Below, piece after piece: positions 55,660 through 64,000 of a stretch of DNA of 64,000 bases; position 1 is the stretch's first letter; the number at the start of each line of letters is the position of its first letter. The DNA comes from Jiangella alkaliphila. GTDB lineage: Bacteria; Actinomycetota; Actinomycetes; Jiangellales; Jiangellaceae. The notes beneath the pieces were generated by a model, which saw only the letters and a program-made list of their open reading frames with translations, was not told where the DNA came from and ran no database searches. A program made the translations under genes and the position numbers. The DNA lies in the NCBI RefSeq assembly GCF_900105925.1, contig NZ_LT629791.1, forward strand, positions 1,922,001 to 1,986,000. The letters run 5' to 3'.

Positions 55660-56436
55660 TTATTGGATAGGCCCGAGGAAGGCACCGCCACTGGCGTCGA
55701 CGATGTTCGCGGTGATCCAGCGCGCGTCGTCGGAGACGAGGAACGCGACGGCGTCGGCGATCTCCTCCGGCCGCCCGATGCGACGCAGCGCCGTCAGCCC
55801 GCTGAGGTAGTCGCGGACCGCCGGATCGTGGAACGCGGCGTTGATGTTCGAGTCGGTGGCGCCCGGCGCGACGGCGTTGACGGTGATGCCGCGGGCGCCG
55901 AGCTGCTGGGCCAGCGTCCGGGTCATCACCTCGATGGCGCCCTTGCTCATGGCGTACGCGACCTGGTGCGGCAGCGCGGCCCGGGTGGCGACCGACGAGA
56001 CGCTGACGATCCGGCCGCCGTCCGGCATCAGCCGCAGTGCTCGCTGGACGATCAGCAGCGGCGCCTTGACGTTGACGGCGAACACCGCGTCGATCTGCTG
56101 CGCCGTCACAGCCTCGATGGTGCCCTCGAACAGCGCCTCGAGGTCGCCGTAGGCGGCGTTGTTCACCAGGATGTCCAGCGGCCGTTCCCCGAGGCCCGCG
56201 GCGAGCTCGTCGAACAGCGCGCCGACCGCGTCGTCGGGGCCCAGCTTCGCCCGGACGGCGAACGCGCCGCCGCCGTCGCGCTCGATGTCCGCGACGGTCT
56301 CCTTCGCGGCGTCCTCCCGCTCGCCGTAGTGGACCGCGACGGTCGCGCCGTCCCGGCCCAGTCGCAGCGCGATCGCCCGCCCGATGCCCCGCGAGGCGCC
56401 GGTGACCAGCGCCGTCTTTCCCGTGAGTCGTGTCAT
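55660..56436 (-). CDS. short-chain dehydrogenase/reductase (FabG-like)
   Basis: A 258-residue SDR: LVTGASRGIGRAIALRLG, ILVNNAAYG, catalytic SVSSVA and YAMSKGAIE (Y-x3-K), then NAVAPGATDSN. The residues after strand 2 (AVHYGEREDA) suggest NADP(H). It starts at ATG 56436, 34 bases downstream of the SARP-type gene on the same strand. It may be a target or merely a neighbour of that regulator. Substrate unknown. Confidence 0.92.
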   Translation of the reverse strand: MTRLTGKTALVTGASRGIGRAIALRLGRDGATVAVHYGEREDAAKETVADIERDGGGAFAVRAKLGPDDAVGALFDELAAGLGERPLDILVNNAAYGDLEALFEGTIEAVTAQQIDAVFAVNVKAPLLIVQRALRLMPDGGRIVSVSSVATRAALPHQVAYAMSKGAIEVMTRTLAQQLGARGITVNAVAPGATDSNINAAFHDPAVRDYLSGLTALRRIGRPEEIADAVAFLVSDDARWITANIVDASGGAFLGPIQ

Positions 56437-56470
56437 GAGACAACGGTCGGCGCAGCCGCTCACCGATCGC

Positions 56471-58873
56471 TCACCGGTCGCTGACGAGCCCGTCCAGCCG
56501 CTCGAGGTCCGCCACCGCGCCGAGCTCGCGGAACAGGTCGCGGGCCGCCCCGATGTCGCCCAGCTGCTCGAGCGCGACGGCCCGGCCCCACCGGTCGCCC
56601 AGCTCGGCGAACCGTGCGTGCGCGGCGGTCAGCTCCGGCTCGGCCGGCCCGGCGTCGCCGTCGAGCGTGTGCCCGATGGCCGCGGCGACCAGCGCGAACG
56701 ACTGCGACCAGGGGTCGGCGGCGAACTCGACCCCGGCGTGCGGGCCGTCGGTCATGAACCGCACCAGCGGGAGGTACGGCGAGCGCGGCGGCCCCGGCGG
56801 GTAGGGCCCAGGCGCCGGCCGGCCGGCGGCCGCGGTGGCGACGGCGAGGGCGTGCTCCTCGCGGTGGTCCGGCAGCGTGGCCGTCGCGGCGGCGAGCCGG
56901 GCGGCGACGGCGGCCCGCTCGCCGGTCTGCCCGCGCAGGTGCCCGTGCCAGGTCAGCGCGGTGAGCAGCCGCAGGCCCAGGACCGGGTCGTGCTCGGCGG
57001 ACCATCCCAGCGCGACGGCGAGGTTGTCGTGCTCGGCGTCGAGCCGGGCCAGCCAGGTCAGCTGCTCGTGGCCGCGCAGGTGCGGCTCGGCCGCCTCGGC
57101 CAGCTCGAGGAACGTCCGCGCGTGCCTTGCGTGGACGTCGTCGGCGATGCCGAGGTGGCCGGCGCAGTACTCGCGGACGGTGGACAGCATGCCGTAGCGG
57201 TCGCCGGCCCGCTGGAGCAGCGACTTCTCGGTCAGGCCGGAGAGCAGGTCGTCCGGCTGCGGCTCGACGGCCGTGGCGGTGCCGGCCGTGACCCCGCCCG
57301 GGAACGCCGCGACCCGGGCGGCGAACCGCTGTTCCGCCGGGGTGAGGAGGTCCCAGCTCCACGCGGTGACGGCGTGCAGCGTGCGGTGGCGGGGCGCGGC
57401 GGTCCGGTCGCCACGGGTCAGGACGGCGAACCGGTCGTCCATGCGGTTCGCCAGCTCGGCCAGGCCGACGGTGCGCAACCGGGCCGCGGCCAGCTCGATC
57501 GCCAACGGCAGGCCGTCGAGGGCCGCGCAGATCCGCCGGACCGCCGCGGCATCTGCCGGCGCTGCCGCTCCGTTGGTCAGTGCGCGAGGCGGGGCTGCCG
57601 CGGCGGCCCGCCGGTGGAACAGCCGGACCGCGTCATCCAGGGGGAGCGGGTGGACCGGCCAGACCTGCTCGCCGGTGAGCCCGAACGGCTCGCGGCCGGT
57701 CGCCAGCACGCGCACGCCCGGCGCGGCCGTCAGTACCCGCCGGAGCAGGACGGCCAGCTCGGCGACCACGCGGTCGCAGGTGTCGAGGACCAGCAGGATC
57801 CGGCAGTCCGTCAGCGCCGCTACCAGCCGCTCGGCCGCGTCGACCGGCCCGGTCCGGATCGGGAACAGCCCGGCCGCCGGCCGTCCCAGCGCGCCGAGCA
57901 GCACGGACGGCAGGCTCACCCCGTCCTCGACCGGCCCGAGGTCGGCGAAGCACACCTCGCCCACCGGGCCGGGCGAGCCTGCCGCCTCGATGGCCAGGCG
58001 GGTCTTGCCGACGCCGCCCGGCCCGGTCAGCGTGACCAGGCGACCGGACGCCAGCAGCTCGCGGACCCGCGCGACCTCCTCCGTCCGCCCGACGAAGCCG
58101 GTCAGCGGGGCCGGCAGCGGCCGCGGCCCGGCCACCGCCGAGACCGCCGCCGACGGCGACGGCGTCAGCCCGGCTCCGGCCGAAGGGTCGCGCAGCAGCG
58201 CCGCGTTCAGCTCCACCAGTTCCGGCGAGGGCGGCACGCCGAGCTGGTCGCCGAGCCGGTCGCGGAGCCGGGCGAACACCGTCAGGGCCTCCGCTCGCCG
58301 TCCGTCGGCGGCCAGGGCGCGCATCAGTTGCCCGTGCAGGCGTTCCCGCAGCGGCTCGCCGGCCGCGACCGAGGCGAGCGACACCGTCAGCTCACGATGC
58401 CGGCCGAGCGCCAGCTCCGCCTCCGCCAGCTCCTCCACGACCGCCAGCCGGCGTTCCTCCAGGTCCGCCGCGGCCGCGGCGGCGAACGGCGCCTCGGCGA
58501 CGTCGGCCAACGCCGGGCCACGCCACAGGTCCAGCGCCGCCCGCAGCCGCTCGGCCGCCCTCTCCGCCGCCAGCCGGGTGAAGCGGTGCACGTCGACCGC
58601 CTCGGGGTCGACTGCCAGCCGGTACCCGCTCCGGCCGTGCTCCACCGAGATGCCGCGCGACCGCAGCCGGGACACCTGCGCCTCGATGGCGTGCCGCGGC
58701 GAACCGGGCGGCTCCGTGCCGTAGACGCCGTCGATCAGCCGCGGCACCGGCACCCAGCGGCCGGCGTCGAGGGCGAGCAGCGCCAGCAGGGCGCGCGCCC
58801 GAGGCCCGCCCACCGCGAGCGGGACGCCGTCCTCGCCGATGGCCTCGAGCGGGCCGAGCAGCCGGACGAGCAC
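56471..58873 (-). CDS. AfsR/SARP-family regulator with NB-ARC domain
   Basis: An 800-residue regulator from GTG 58873: winged helix (VRLLGPLEAIGEDG, VPVPRLIDGVYG) to about 85, BTAD to 235, NB-ARC with P-loop LTGPGGVGKTRLA near 282-294, Walker B ILLVLDTCDRV and GLPLAIELAAARL. Only a short helical tail follows, less TPR-like than in the 1055-residue paralogue, so it is the shorter of the two in this window. It lies 5 bases behind the TetR gene and is probably co-transcribed with it. Confidence 0.93.
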   Translation of the reverse strand: MLVRLLGPLEAIGEDGVPLAVGGPRARALLALLALDAGRWVPVPRLIDGVYGTEPPGSPRHAIEAQVSRLRSRGISVEHGRSGYRLAVDPEAVDVHRFTRLAAERAAERLRAALDLWRGPALADVAEAPFAAAAAADLEERRLAVVEELAEAELALGRHRELTVSLASVAAGEPLRERLHGQLMRALAADGRRAEALTVFARLRDRLGDQLGVPPSPELVELNAALLRDPSAGAGLTPSPSAAVSAVAGPRPLPAPLTGFVGRTEEVARVRELLASGRLVTLTGPGGVGKTRLAIEAAGSPGPVGEVCFADLGPVEDGVSLPSVLLGALGRPAAGLFPIRTGPVDAAERLVAALTDCRILLVLDTCDRVVAELAVLLRRVLTAAPGVRVLATGREPFGLTGEQVWPVHPLPLDDAVRLFHRRAAAAAPPRALTNGAAAPADAAAVRRICAALDGLPLAIELAAARLRTVGLAELANRMDDRFAVLTRGDRTAAPRHRTLHAVTAWSWDLLTPAEQRFAARVAAFPGGVTAGTATAVEPQPDDLLSGLTEKSLLQRAGDRYGMLSTVREYCAGHLGIADDVHARHARTFLELAEAAEPHLRGHEQLTWLARLDAEHDNLAVALGWSAEHDPVLGLRLLTALTWHGHLRGQTGERAAVAARLAAATATLPDHREEHALAVATAAAGRPAPGPYPPGPPRSPYLPLVRFMTDGPHAGVEFAADPWSQSFALVAAAIGHTLDGDAGPAEPELTAAHARFAELGDRWGRAVALEQLGDIGAARDLFRELGAVADLERLDGLVSDR

Positions 58874-58878
58874 GCGGG

Positions 58879-59466
58879 TCAGCCGGCGGCGAGGGCGCGG
58901 AAACGGCTGAGGTCGCCGCCGCAGGCGTTGGTGACCAGCTCCAGCGCGTCGGGGTCGTCGGAGTCGTGCAGCTGCAACGCCAGGACGGTGTTGATCAGCA
59001 TGCCCTCGGCGAGGAAGTGGCTGGCGTCCTCGGGCGAGAGCCCGGCCTCGTCGCGGAGCAGCCGGTAGATGGCCAGGAACCCGTCGCGGCCGATGGGGCC
59101 GATCGCGGGGTCGTTGCCGAGGCTGAAGATGTGCAGCAGCGACAGCAGGATGCCGCGGTCGGCGATGAGGTCGAGGTAGGCCTGGCCCAGCCGCTTGTCG
59201 ACCGGCTCGCCGTCGTCGGTGGCGATGGCGGTCCGGAACGCCGTCTCGATGCGGCCGACCGCGCGGTGGGCGACCTCGACGAACAGGGCTTCCTTGCTGC
59301 CGAACGTGCGCACGACGTAGGCCTGGCTGATGCCGGCGGCGACGGCGATCTGGTCGGTGGTGGCGCCCGCGTAGCCGCGCTCGCCGAACACGACGCTCGC
59401 CGCGGCCAGGATCGACTCGCGCCGCTCGGCCGCCGGGAGCCGCTGTCTCGTCTCCATGGTTGACAT
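58879..59466 (-). CDS. TetR-family transcriptional regulator
   Basis: A 195-residue repressor: ILAAASVVFGERGYAGATTDQIAVAAGISQAYVVRTFGSKEALFVEVA in order (recognition helix SQAYVVRTFG), then a helical ligand domain with AYLDLIADRGILLSLLHIFSLGND. It is divergent from the DHA2 exporter at 59530 and directly upstream of the large SARP gene. Thus one promoter region with the GATTACT dyad may set both export and a pathway activator. Confidence 0.93.
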   Translation of the reverse strand: MSTMETRQRLPAAERRESILAAASVVFGERGYAGATTDQIAVAAGISQAYVVRTFGSKEALFVEVAHRAVGRIETAFRTAIATDDGEPVDKRLGQAYLDLIADRGILLSLLHIFSLGNDPAIGPIGRDGFLAIYRLLRDEAGLSPEDASHFLAEGMLINTVLALQLHDSDDPDALELVTNACGGDLSRFRALAAG

Positions 59467-59476
59467 GTTATCAGTC

Positions 59477-59498
59477 GATTACTACTGTCTAAGTAATC
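59477..59498. promoter_or_regulatory. TetR operator between tetR and the exporter
   Basis: GATTACT-N8-AGTAATC, perfect 7-bp arms; a third GATTAC half-site follows at 59503. The AT-rich space lies between start codons at 59466 and 59530 and would cover both promoters. Confidence 0.65.
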
Positions 59499-59529
59499 AA
59501 CCGATTACAACCGCTGAGAGGTGCGGCAG

Positions 59530-60972
59530 ATGAACGGCGTGCGACCCCGGCCGACGTGGCTGCTGATCCTGGCGGCGTCGTTGCCCATGTTCATGGCGTC
59601 ACTGGACAACCTGGTCGTGACCAGCGCGCTTCCGGTCCTGCAACGCGAGTTCGACGCGACCATCGAGGAACTGCAGTGGTTCGTCAACGCCTACACGCTG
59701 TCGTTCGCCGGGCTGATCCTCGTGGCCGTCGCGCTCGGTGACCGGTTCGGCCGGCGGCGGGTGTTCACGCTCGGGCTGGCGCTGTTCACGGTGTCGTCCG
59801 TGCTGTGCGCGCTGAGCGTTGAGTCGTGGCAGCTGATCGCCGCCCGAGCCGTCCAGGGCGCCAGTGCGGCGGCACTGATGCCGCTCTCGCTGACGCTGCT
59901 GTCCACCTCGGTGGCGCCTCGCCTGCGGCCGATGGCCATCGGCATCTGGGGCGGCGTGACGGGGCTCGGCGTCGCCCTCGGCCCGCTGGTCGGCGGCGCC
60001 GTCGTCGAGGGGCTGAGCTGGAACGCGATCTTCTGGCTGAACGTGCCGATCGGCCTGCTGTCGTTGCCGCTGGTGCTGACGGTGCTGCCGGAGTCGTTCG
60101 GCCGGCGCGTGCGCATTGACCTGGTCGGCGTCGGCCTGGCCAGCGCGGGGCTCCTCGCGGTGGTCCTCGGCATCGTCCGGGCCGAGTCGGCCGGCTGGGG
60201 GAGCGCGCAGATCGTCGCGACGCTGGCGGCCGGCGTGGCGCTGCTCGGCATGTTCGTGGCGTGGGAGCGGCGGACGGCGGACCCGCTGCTGTCGCTCGGG
60301 CTGTTCCGCGACCGGGGCTTCTCCACGGCCAACCTGGTCGGCGTGCTGTTCAGCTTCGGCATCTTCGGGGCGATCTTCATCCTCATCCAGTTCCTGCAGA
60401 TCGTGCAGGGCCACAGTCCGCTCGAGGCCGGTGTGCTGACCATGCCGTGGACGCTGGCGCCGATGTTCGTGGCGCCGCTGGCCGGGCTGGCGGTGCCGCG
60501 CATCGGGACCCGGCTGCCGATCGTGGTGGGGCTGGCGTTCGTCGCGGTGGCGCTGACCTGGATCGCGCTGGTCCTGACCGAGGACGTCGCCTATGGGCGG
60601 CTGGTCGTGGCGTTCGCGCTGGCCGGCGTCGGCATGGGCCTGGTCATCGCGCCCAGCGCCACCGCCGTCCTGGCCACCATCCGCGACGAGGACAACGCGA
60701 AGGCGTCCGGCACCAACTCCGCGCTCCGCGAGGTCGGCGTCGCGCTCGGCATCGCGGTGCTGACGGCGGTCTTCACCGGCGCGGGCGGCACGCTGACGCC
60801 GACGGGGTACGTCGACGCCGCGGTGACCGCCGTCCTGGTCGGCGCGGGCGTCGTGGGTCTGGGGGCGCTTGCCGCGCTCGCCCTGCCGCACGGCCGGACC
60901 GCGCGCTCGGCAGCCGGCGGCGACGGCTCACCCACCGCTTCGGCCGAGCCGGTCGGGGCCGCCCGCCCGTAA
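59530..60972 (+). CDS. DHA2-family MFS drug exporter
   Basis: A 480-residue 14-span transporter. ATG 59530 follows gagaggtg; GTG 59521 would lie inside that ribosome site. PMFMASLDNLVVTSALPVL is span 1 with motif D1, ALGDRFGRRRVFTLGLALF motif A, ARAVQGASAAALMPLSLTLL motif B, and WGGVTGLGVALGPLVGGAVVEGLSW motif C of antiporter exporters. Proton-coupled export of a drug or product of the neighbouring SARP-controlled genes is likely. The very end is a soluble Gly/Ala tail. Confidence 0.93.
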   Translation: MNGVRPRPTWLLILAASLPMFMASLDNLVVTSALPVLQREFDATIEELQWFVNAYTLSFAGLILVAVALGDRFGRRRVFTLGLALFTVSSVLCALSVESWQLIAARAVQGASAAALMPLSLTLLSTSVAPRLRPMAIGIWGGVTGLGVALGPLVGGAVVEGLSWNAIFWLNVPIGLLSLPLVLTVLPESFGRRVRIDLVGVGLASAGLLAVVLGIVRAESAGWGSAQIVATLAAGVALLGMFVAWERRTADPLLSLGLFRDRGFSTANLVGVLFSFGIFGAIFILIQFLQIVQGHSPLEAGVLTMPWTLAPMFVAPLAGLAVPRIGTRLPIVVGLAFVAVALTWIALVLTEDVAYGRLVVAFALAGVGMGLVIAPSATAVLATIRDEDNAKASGTNSALREVGVALGIAVLTAVFTGAGGTLTPTGYVDAAVTAVLVGAGVVGLGALAALALPHGRTARSAAGGDGSPTASAEPVGAARP

Positions 60973-60978
60973 GTGTTC

Positions 60979-61049
60979 CCCGCTTTGCAATGAGCACCCA
61001 TACGCACCACCCGTGCGGCGGTGCGTATGGGTGCTCATTGCAAAGCGGG
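60979..61049. terminator. 30-bp perfect inverted repeat, bidirectional terminator or repeat element
   Basis: Arms 60979-61008 and 61020-61049 are perfectly complementary (start CCCGCTTTGCAATGAGC) with an 11-base loop. It lies between the convergent exporter and CYTH-CHAD genes, 6 bases after the exporter stop. The arms have lower GC than the surroundings and are much longer than needed for termination, so it may be a palindromic repeat of the genome. Confidence 0.8.
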
Positions 61050-61158
61050 CTCAGGGCAGCACGGAGATGAGGTCGGCGCTGTAGATCAGCACAGGACGGT
61101 CAGGGGCGCCGCGGCGCGCGAACGAGCACGCCAGCAGGCTAGCCGGGCGACGACGGGG

Positions 61159-62676
61159 TCAGTTAAGCCAGCGGCGGGTCTTCTTCGCCGTGACGCGGTC
61201 CCAGGCCGGGCCGAACCGGCGCTCGGCGTCGGCCGCGCCGACCTGGTGGCGGTCGTACAGCAGGCCGAAGGTGAAGCCGTTCTCCCGGGCCTGCCCGGCC
61301 CGCGCACCGAGCTGACGCACGACCGGCATGATGACCGCGCTGTCCTGGTGCTCGCCGAGCACCGACGCGACCTTCTTGGCCCGCTTGCGCAGCCGGTTCG
61401 CGGGCTTGCCGACGGCCGGCCGGGCCAGCTCCGCGGCGTAGCGGAGCCGCTTGGCCGCTTTCCGGGCGTCGTGCAGCGCCTCCTCGTGGTCGTCGGCGTC
61501 GTCGATACGGCACACCCGGCGCTTCGTCGTCCGGTACGCCCTGCGCACGTGCCGCGGCAGCTCGTCGGCCGCGGACCGGGCGGCTCGATCCGTCAGCGGC
61601 GGGTCGGCGATCAGCTCGTTCAACGCGTCGAGCAGGCGCAGGTACCGGCGCGACCGCAGCGTCTGCTCGACCGCCGTGGCCGCCTTGGCCCGCGCCGGGG
61701 CGAAGTGCCGGGTCAGCCGGGCGGCGACCGGTCCGACCACGAGCTCGGCCGGCAGTTCGGCGACCTGCCCGGTCAGCGTCTCCTCCATGACCTCCAGGTC
61801 GCGGGCCGGGCCGAGTCGCCGGCCGAGCCAGCGCAGCTCCGCCCGGACCGGCTCGGTCCGGCGGCGGTCGAACAGCCGGAGGTACACCCGCAGCGTGCTG
61901 CGCAGCCGGCGGGACGCGACCCGCAGCTGGTGGACGGCGTCCGGCTCCGCGCGCCGGGCGGCGAGGTCCATCGCCGTCAGCGTCGCGACCTGCCGGCGCA
62001 GGTAGGCGACGACCTGGCCACCGGCGGTGTCGTCCGCCGGCCGGTCCGCGTCAGGCTCGTGCTCGAGCGCGCGGGCCAGCTTGGACGGGGCGGAGCTGCG
62101 CCGCATCCCGTGCCGGCGCAGCTGCGCGTCGGCCGACTTCAGCAGCGCGGTGTCGCCGTCGCCGGCCAGCTCGAACTCGACCTCGCGCCACCGGACGGTG
62201 GTCTTGCGGCGCAGGTCGGTCGCCTCGACGCGGTCGTCGGTCAGCTCCGCGACCGGCCGGCCGCGGTCGCCGAGCACACGCCAGGTGGTCCGGTCGGTGA
62301 CGATGTGCGCGACCGGCTCCAGCGGCGCGCCGCGGGTCTGGCCGGCGAGCAGGTCCGCGAACTCGGCCGGCGGAGCGCTCGCGCCGCCGCCCGGATCGTC
62401 CAGCGGCAGCCGCAGCTCGACCCGGGTGTCGGCGTCCACACCGGGCAGCTTCAGGTGCCAGCCCGCGTCGGCACCACCGGCTCGCCGCCGCAGGGTGACC
62501 CCGGCCCGGATCAGCCGCAGGTCGGACGTGTCGAAGTAGACGGCCTGGAGCTCGTCGGTGCTCGGGTCCGCCGGGGTCGCCCCGCCCGCGAAGGTCAGCC
62601 CCGGCACGGGCGCCACAGGCCCGTCGTCGCGGACGTCGTACTTGCGCTCGCGTTCGGTGTAGGCCGTCATGTACAT
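61159..62676 (-). CDS. CYTH and CHAD domain protein
   Basis: A 505-residue two-domain protein. The N-terminal CYTH tunnel fold starts YTERERKYDVR, which has the E-x-E-x-K phosphate-binding motif, and continues LQAVYFDTSDLRLIRAGVTLRRRAGG and WHLKLPG. The CHAD domain begins near residue 225 with VHQLRVASRRLRSTLRVYLRLFD and AELRWLGRRLGPARDLEVM. It is rich in conserved His and Arg. CYTH-CHAD proteins bind inorganic polyphosphate and may hydrolyse triphosphate. Starts at ATG 62676 or 62670; neither has a clear ribosome site. Confidence 0.92.
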   Translation of the reverse strand: MYMTAYTERERKYDVRDDGPVAPVPGLTFAGGATPADPSTDELQAVYFDTSDLRLIRAGVTLRRRAGGADAGWHLKLPGVDADTRVELRLPLDDPGGGASAPPAEFADLLAGQTRGAPLEPVAHIVTDRTTWRVLGDRGRPVAELTDDRVEATDLRRKTTVRWREVEFELAGDGDTALLKSADAQLRRHGMRRSSAPSKLARALEHEPDADRPADDTAGGQVVAYLRRQVATLTAMDLAARRAEPDAVHQLRVASRRLRSTLRVYLRLFDRRRTEPVRAELRWLGRRLGPARDLEVMEETLTGQVAELPAELVVGPVAARLTRHFAPARAKAATAVEQTLRSRRYLRLLDALNELIADPPLTDRAARSAADELPRHVRRAYRTTKRRVCRIDDADDHEEALHDARKAAKRLRYAAELARPAVGKPANRLRKRAKKVASVLGEHQDSAVIMPVVRQLGARAGQARENGFTFGLLYDRHQVGAADAERRFGPAWDRVTAKKTRRWLN

Positions 62677-62719
62677 CGGCTACCCGGTGCGCGTCGCCAC
62701 AAACCGGGCGGTCGTCGCG

Positions 62720-63226
62720 TCAGGGCGTGACGGCGACGATCTCGGCCGACGTCACCCGGCCGTCGCTCAGCGTGAGCAGGCCCATCGTGCCGCGCGGCTG
62801 GCGGCGCTTGTCGGTGGGCGAGCCGGGGTTGAAGACGCGGAAGCCGCCGGACTCCTCGTTCCACGGGATGTGCGAGTGCCCGAACACCACCAGGTCGGTG
62901 TCGGGGAACCGCGCCCGCAGCCGCGGCAGCCGCCCGGACGCCGGGCCGCTGTCGTGCAGCATCGCGATGCGCACGCCGGCGACGGTGAGCCGCAGCTCCT
63001 CGGGCGCGCCCCACGCCGCGACGTCGGCGCCGTCGTTGTTGCCCTGCACCGCGTGGACCGGTGCGAACGCCGCCAGCTCGTCCAGGACGGCCGGCAGGCA
63101 CACGTCGCCCGCATGGAGGATGAGGTCGACGCCGTCCAGCAGCCGGGCCACTGCCGGCGGGCAGGACTTCCAGAACCGTGGCGCGTGCGTGTCGGACAGC
63201 ACCGCGACGCGGACGGCGTCAGCCAT
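62720..63226 (-). CDS. YfcE/MJ0936-type metallophosphodiesterase
   Basis: A 168-residue calcineurin-like phosphoesterase: VAVLSDTHAPRF (D-x-H), LILHAGDVC (GDxx), VQGNNDGAD (GNND), AMLHDSGP, and VVFGHSHIPW (GHSH), which together give the two-metal site. The small size matches YfcE/MJ0936 phosphodiesterases. Natural substrate unknown. Its start overlaps the stop of the methyltransferase gene by 8 bases, so the two are co-translated. Confidence 0.94.
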   Translation of the reverse strand: MADAVRVAVLSDTHAPRFWKSCPPAVARLLDGVDLILHAGDVCLPAVLDELAAFAPVHAVQGNNDGADVAAWGAPEELRLTVAGVRIAMLHDSGPASGRLPRLRARFPDTDLVVFGHSHIPWNEESGGFRVFNPGSPTDKRRQPRGTMGLLTLSDGRVTSAEIVAVTP

Positions 63227-63971
63227 CGGCCCGGGCGACCGTGATGATCAGGCGGCTGTCGGGCGCGAACGGCCGGCGGTCCCACCAGCCGTACCGTTCC
63301 TCGACCACGAACCCGGCCGCCGTGAGCAGCGCGCCCAACGTCGCCGCGTCGACGAACCGGAGCGTGGCCCGGTCGACCCGCAGCGCCGTGCCGTCGCGCG
63401 TCCCCGTGGTCTCGGTCAACGTCACCATGCCGTCCGCGACCGCCTCGACGTCGTGCCAGACGCGCAGCTCGCGGCCGGCGGCGTCGACGGTGTCCATGCC
63501 GTTCTCCGGCCGCCACGACTCCCACTCCCGCGCGCCGGGGTTGCGAGTCTCGAAGGCGAACCGGCCGCCGTTCGTCAGCGCCCGGCGGATCGCCCCCAGC
63601 GACGCCGTCAGGTCGTCGTCAGCTCGGAGCTCCTGGAACGCGTTGCCGGCCATGACCGCCAGCTCGAACTCGCCCGAAGCGGTGAGGCCGGCCGCCGTGC
63701 CCTCGACCCACTCGACGTCGGTGCGCCGGCGGGCCCGGGCCAGCGCGGCGGGGTCGGGGTCGAGCCCGCACAACCGGCCGGCGTGCCCCTCGGCACGGGC
63801 GCGGCGCAGCAACCCGCCCGGCCCGCAGCCGACGTCGAGGACGGAGCCGGCCGCCATGACCCGCTCGAGGTAGAAGTCGTCGCCGGGACCCCAGGGGTTG
63901 AGCACCTCGTAGAGCGCCGCCACGTCGTCGTCGGTGTACACCCGCGCCAGCCTAGGCCCGCTGACCTGCAC
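63219..63971 (-). CDS. class I SAM-dependent methyltransferase
   Basis: A 250-residue methyltransferase from GTG 63971: ALYEVLNPWGPGDDFYLERVM, motif I SVLDVGCGPGGLLRRAR, LCGLDPDPAALARARRR, motif post-I MAGNAFQELRADDDLTASLGAIRRALTNGGRFAFETRNP (in order), and a beta-rich end (VVEERYGWWDRRPFAPDSRLIITVA). The pattern is that of small-molecule methyltransferases related to UbiE-type enzymes. First gene of a pair with the phosphodiesterase. The remaining 29 bases to the window end hold no feature I can name. Confidence 0.92.
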   Translation of the reverse strand: MQVSGPRLARVYTDDDVAALYEVLNPWGPGDDFYLERVMAAGSVLDVGCGPGGLLRRARAEGHAGRLCGLDPDPAALARARRRTDVEWVEGTAAGLTASGEFELAVMAGNAFQELRADDDLTASLGAIRRALTNGGRFAFETRNPGAREWESWRPENGMDTVDAAGRELRVWHDVEAVADGMVTLTETTGTRDGTALRVDRATLRFVDAATLGALLTAAGFVVEERYGWWDRRPFAPDSRLIITVARADG

Positions 63972-64000
63972 GTCAATCGAATATGCACGGGACGTGAAGG

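Noticed and set aside
1-64000. tRNA, rRNA, full insertion sequences, prophage or conjugative genes
   Set aside because: I saw no cloverleaf, rRNA core, transposase, integrase or phage structural motifs on either strand.

Overview
The window is very GC-rich (about 72-74 %), uses many GTG starts, and carries actinobacterial hallmarks: IdeR/DtxR, AfsR/SARP regulators, F420-type enzymes, an ECF42 sigma factor with a DGPF partner, and a HAIR-type heat-shock operator. It is chromosomal DNA of a high-GC actinomycete. The gene mix would suit a soil genus such as Jiangella, Nocardioides or Kribbella, but I cannot fix the genus from sequence alone. I see no rRNA, tRNA, CRISPR, complete insertion sequence or prophage. 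About 70 genes are supported, and no gene-free stretch exceeds 300 bases.

Layout. 1-5.1 kb: a 2'-5' RNA ligase-like fragment; a ParA gene followed by two tandemly duplicated 42-codon ORFs and a small basic protein, all chained by 4-base overlaps; ideR with a rhodanese; a second PRPP synthetase; a MarR/VOC pair. 5.1-15.1 kb: a LysR/DHFR-like divergon, SRPBCC-ArsR genes with twin operators, a lipoprotein, Hsp20, a FmdB zinc ribbon, cysteine-free ribosomal protein L31, the ECF42 sigma operon and an atypical flavin disulfide oxidoreductase. 15.2-24.8 kb: an M23 peptidase, a ROK/GH63 divergon, a frameshifted secreted subtilase and its neighbouring regulator. 25.0-29.0 kb: one 1331-residue protein joining a caspase-like domain, a superfamily 1 helicase-like core and a nuclease-like tail. 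29-38.4 kb: a secreted EEP phosphatase, a Uma2-like nuclease, an alcohol dehydrogenase, a K+/H+ antiporter with its regulatory subunit, AraC regulators, a phytanoyl-CoA dioxygenase family protein and a PEP mutase-like enzyme. 38.4-64 kb: many regulator/enzyme or regulator/efflux pairs (HxlR, TetR, ArsR), two large SARP regulators, an antibiotic-monooxygenase/truncated-haemoglobin fusion, a sialidase, two DHA2 exporters, a CYTH-CHAD protein, a phosphodiesterase and a methyltransferase.

How it works together. Much of the window consists of small self-contained modules: a one-component regulator next to one or two enzymes or a pump, with an inverted repeat between them that looks like the operator. 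Several tail-to-tail gene pairs overlap by 4-70 bases. The most unusual objects are the caspase-helicase-nuclease fusion, whose catalytic motifs all depart from consensus; the duplicated micro-ORFs behind ParA; two copies of a palindromic repeat whose inner stems differ but still pair; and a 164-bp TA-flanked palindromic element at the end of the broken subtilase gene.
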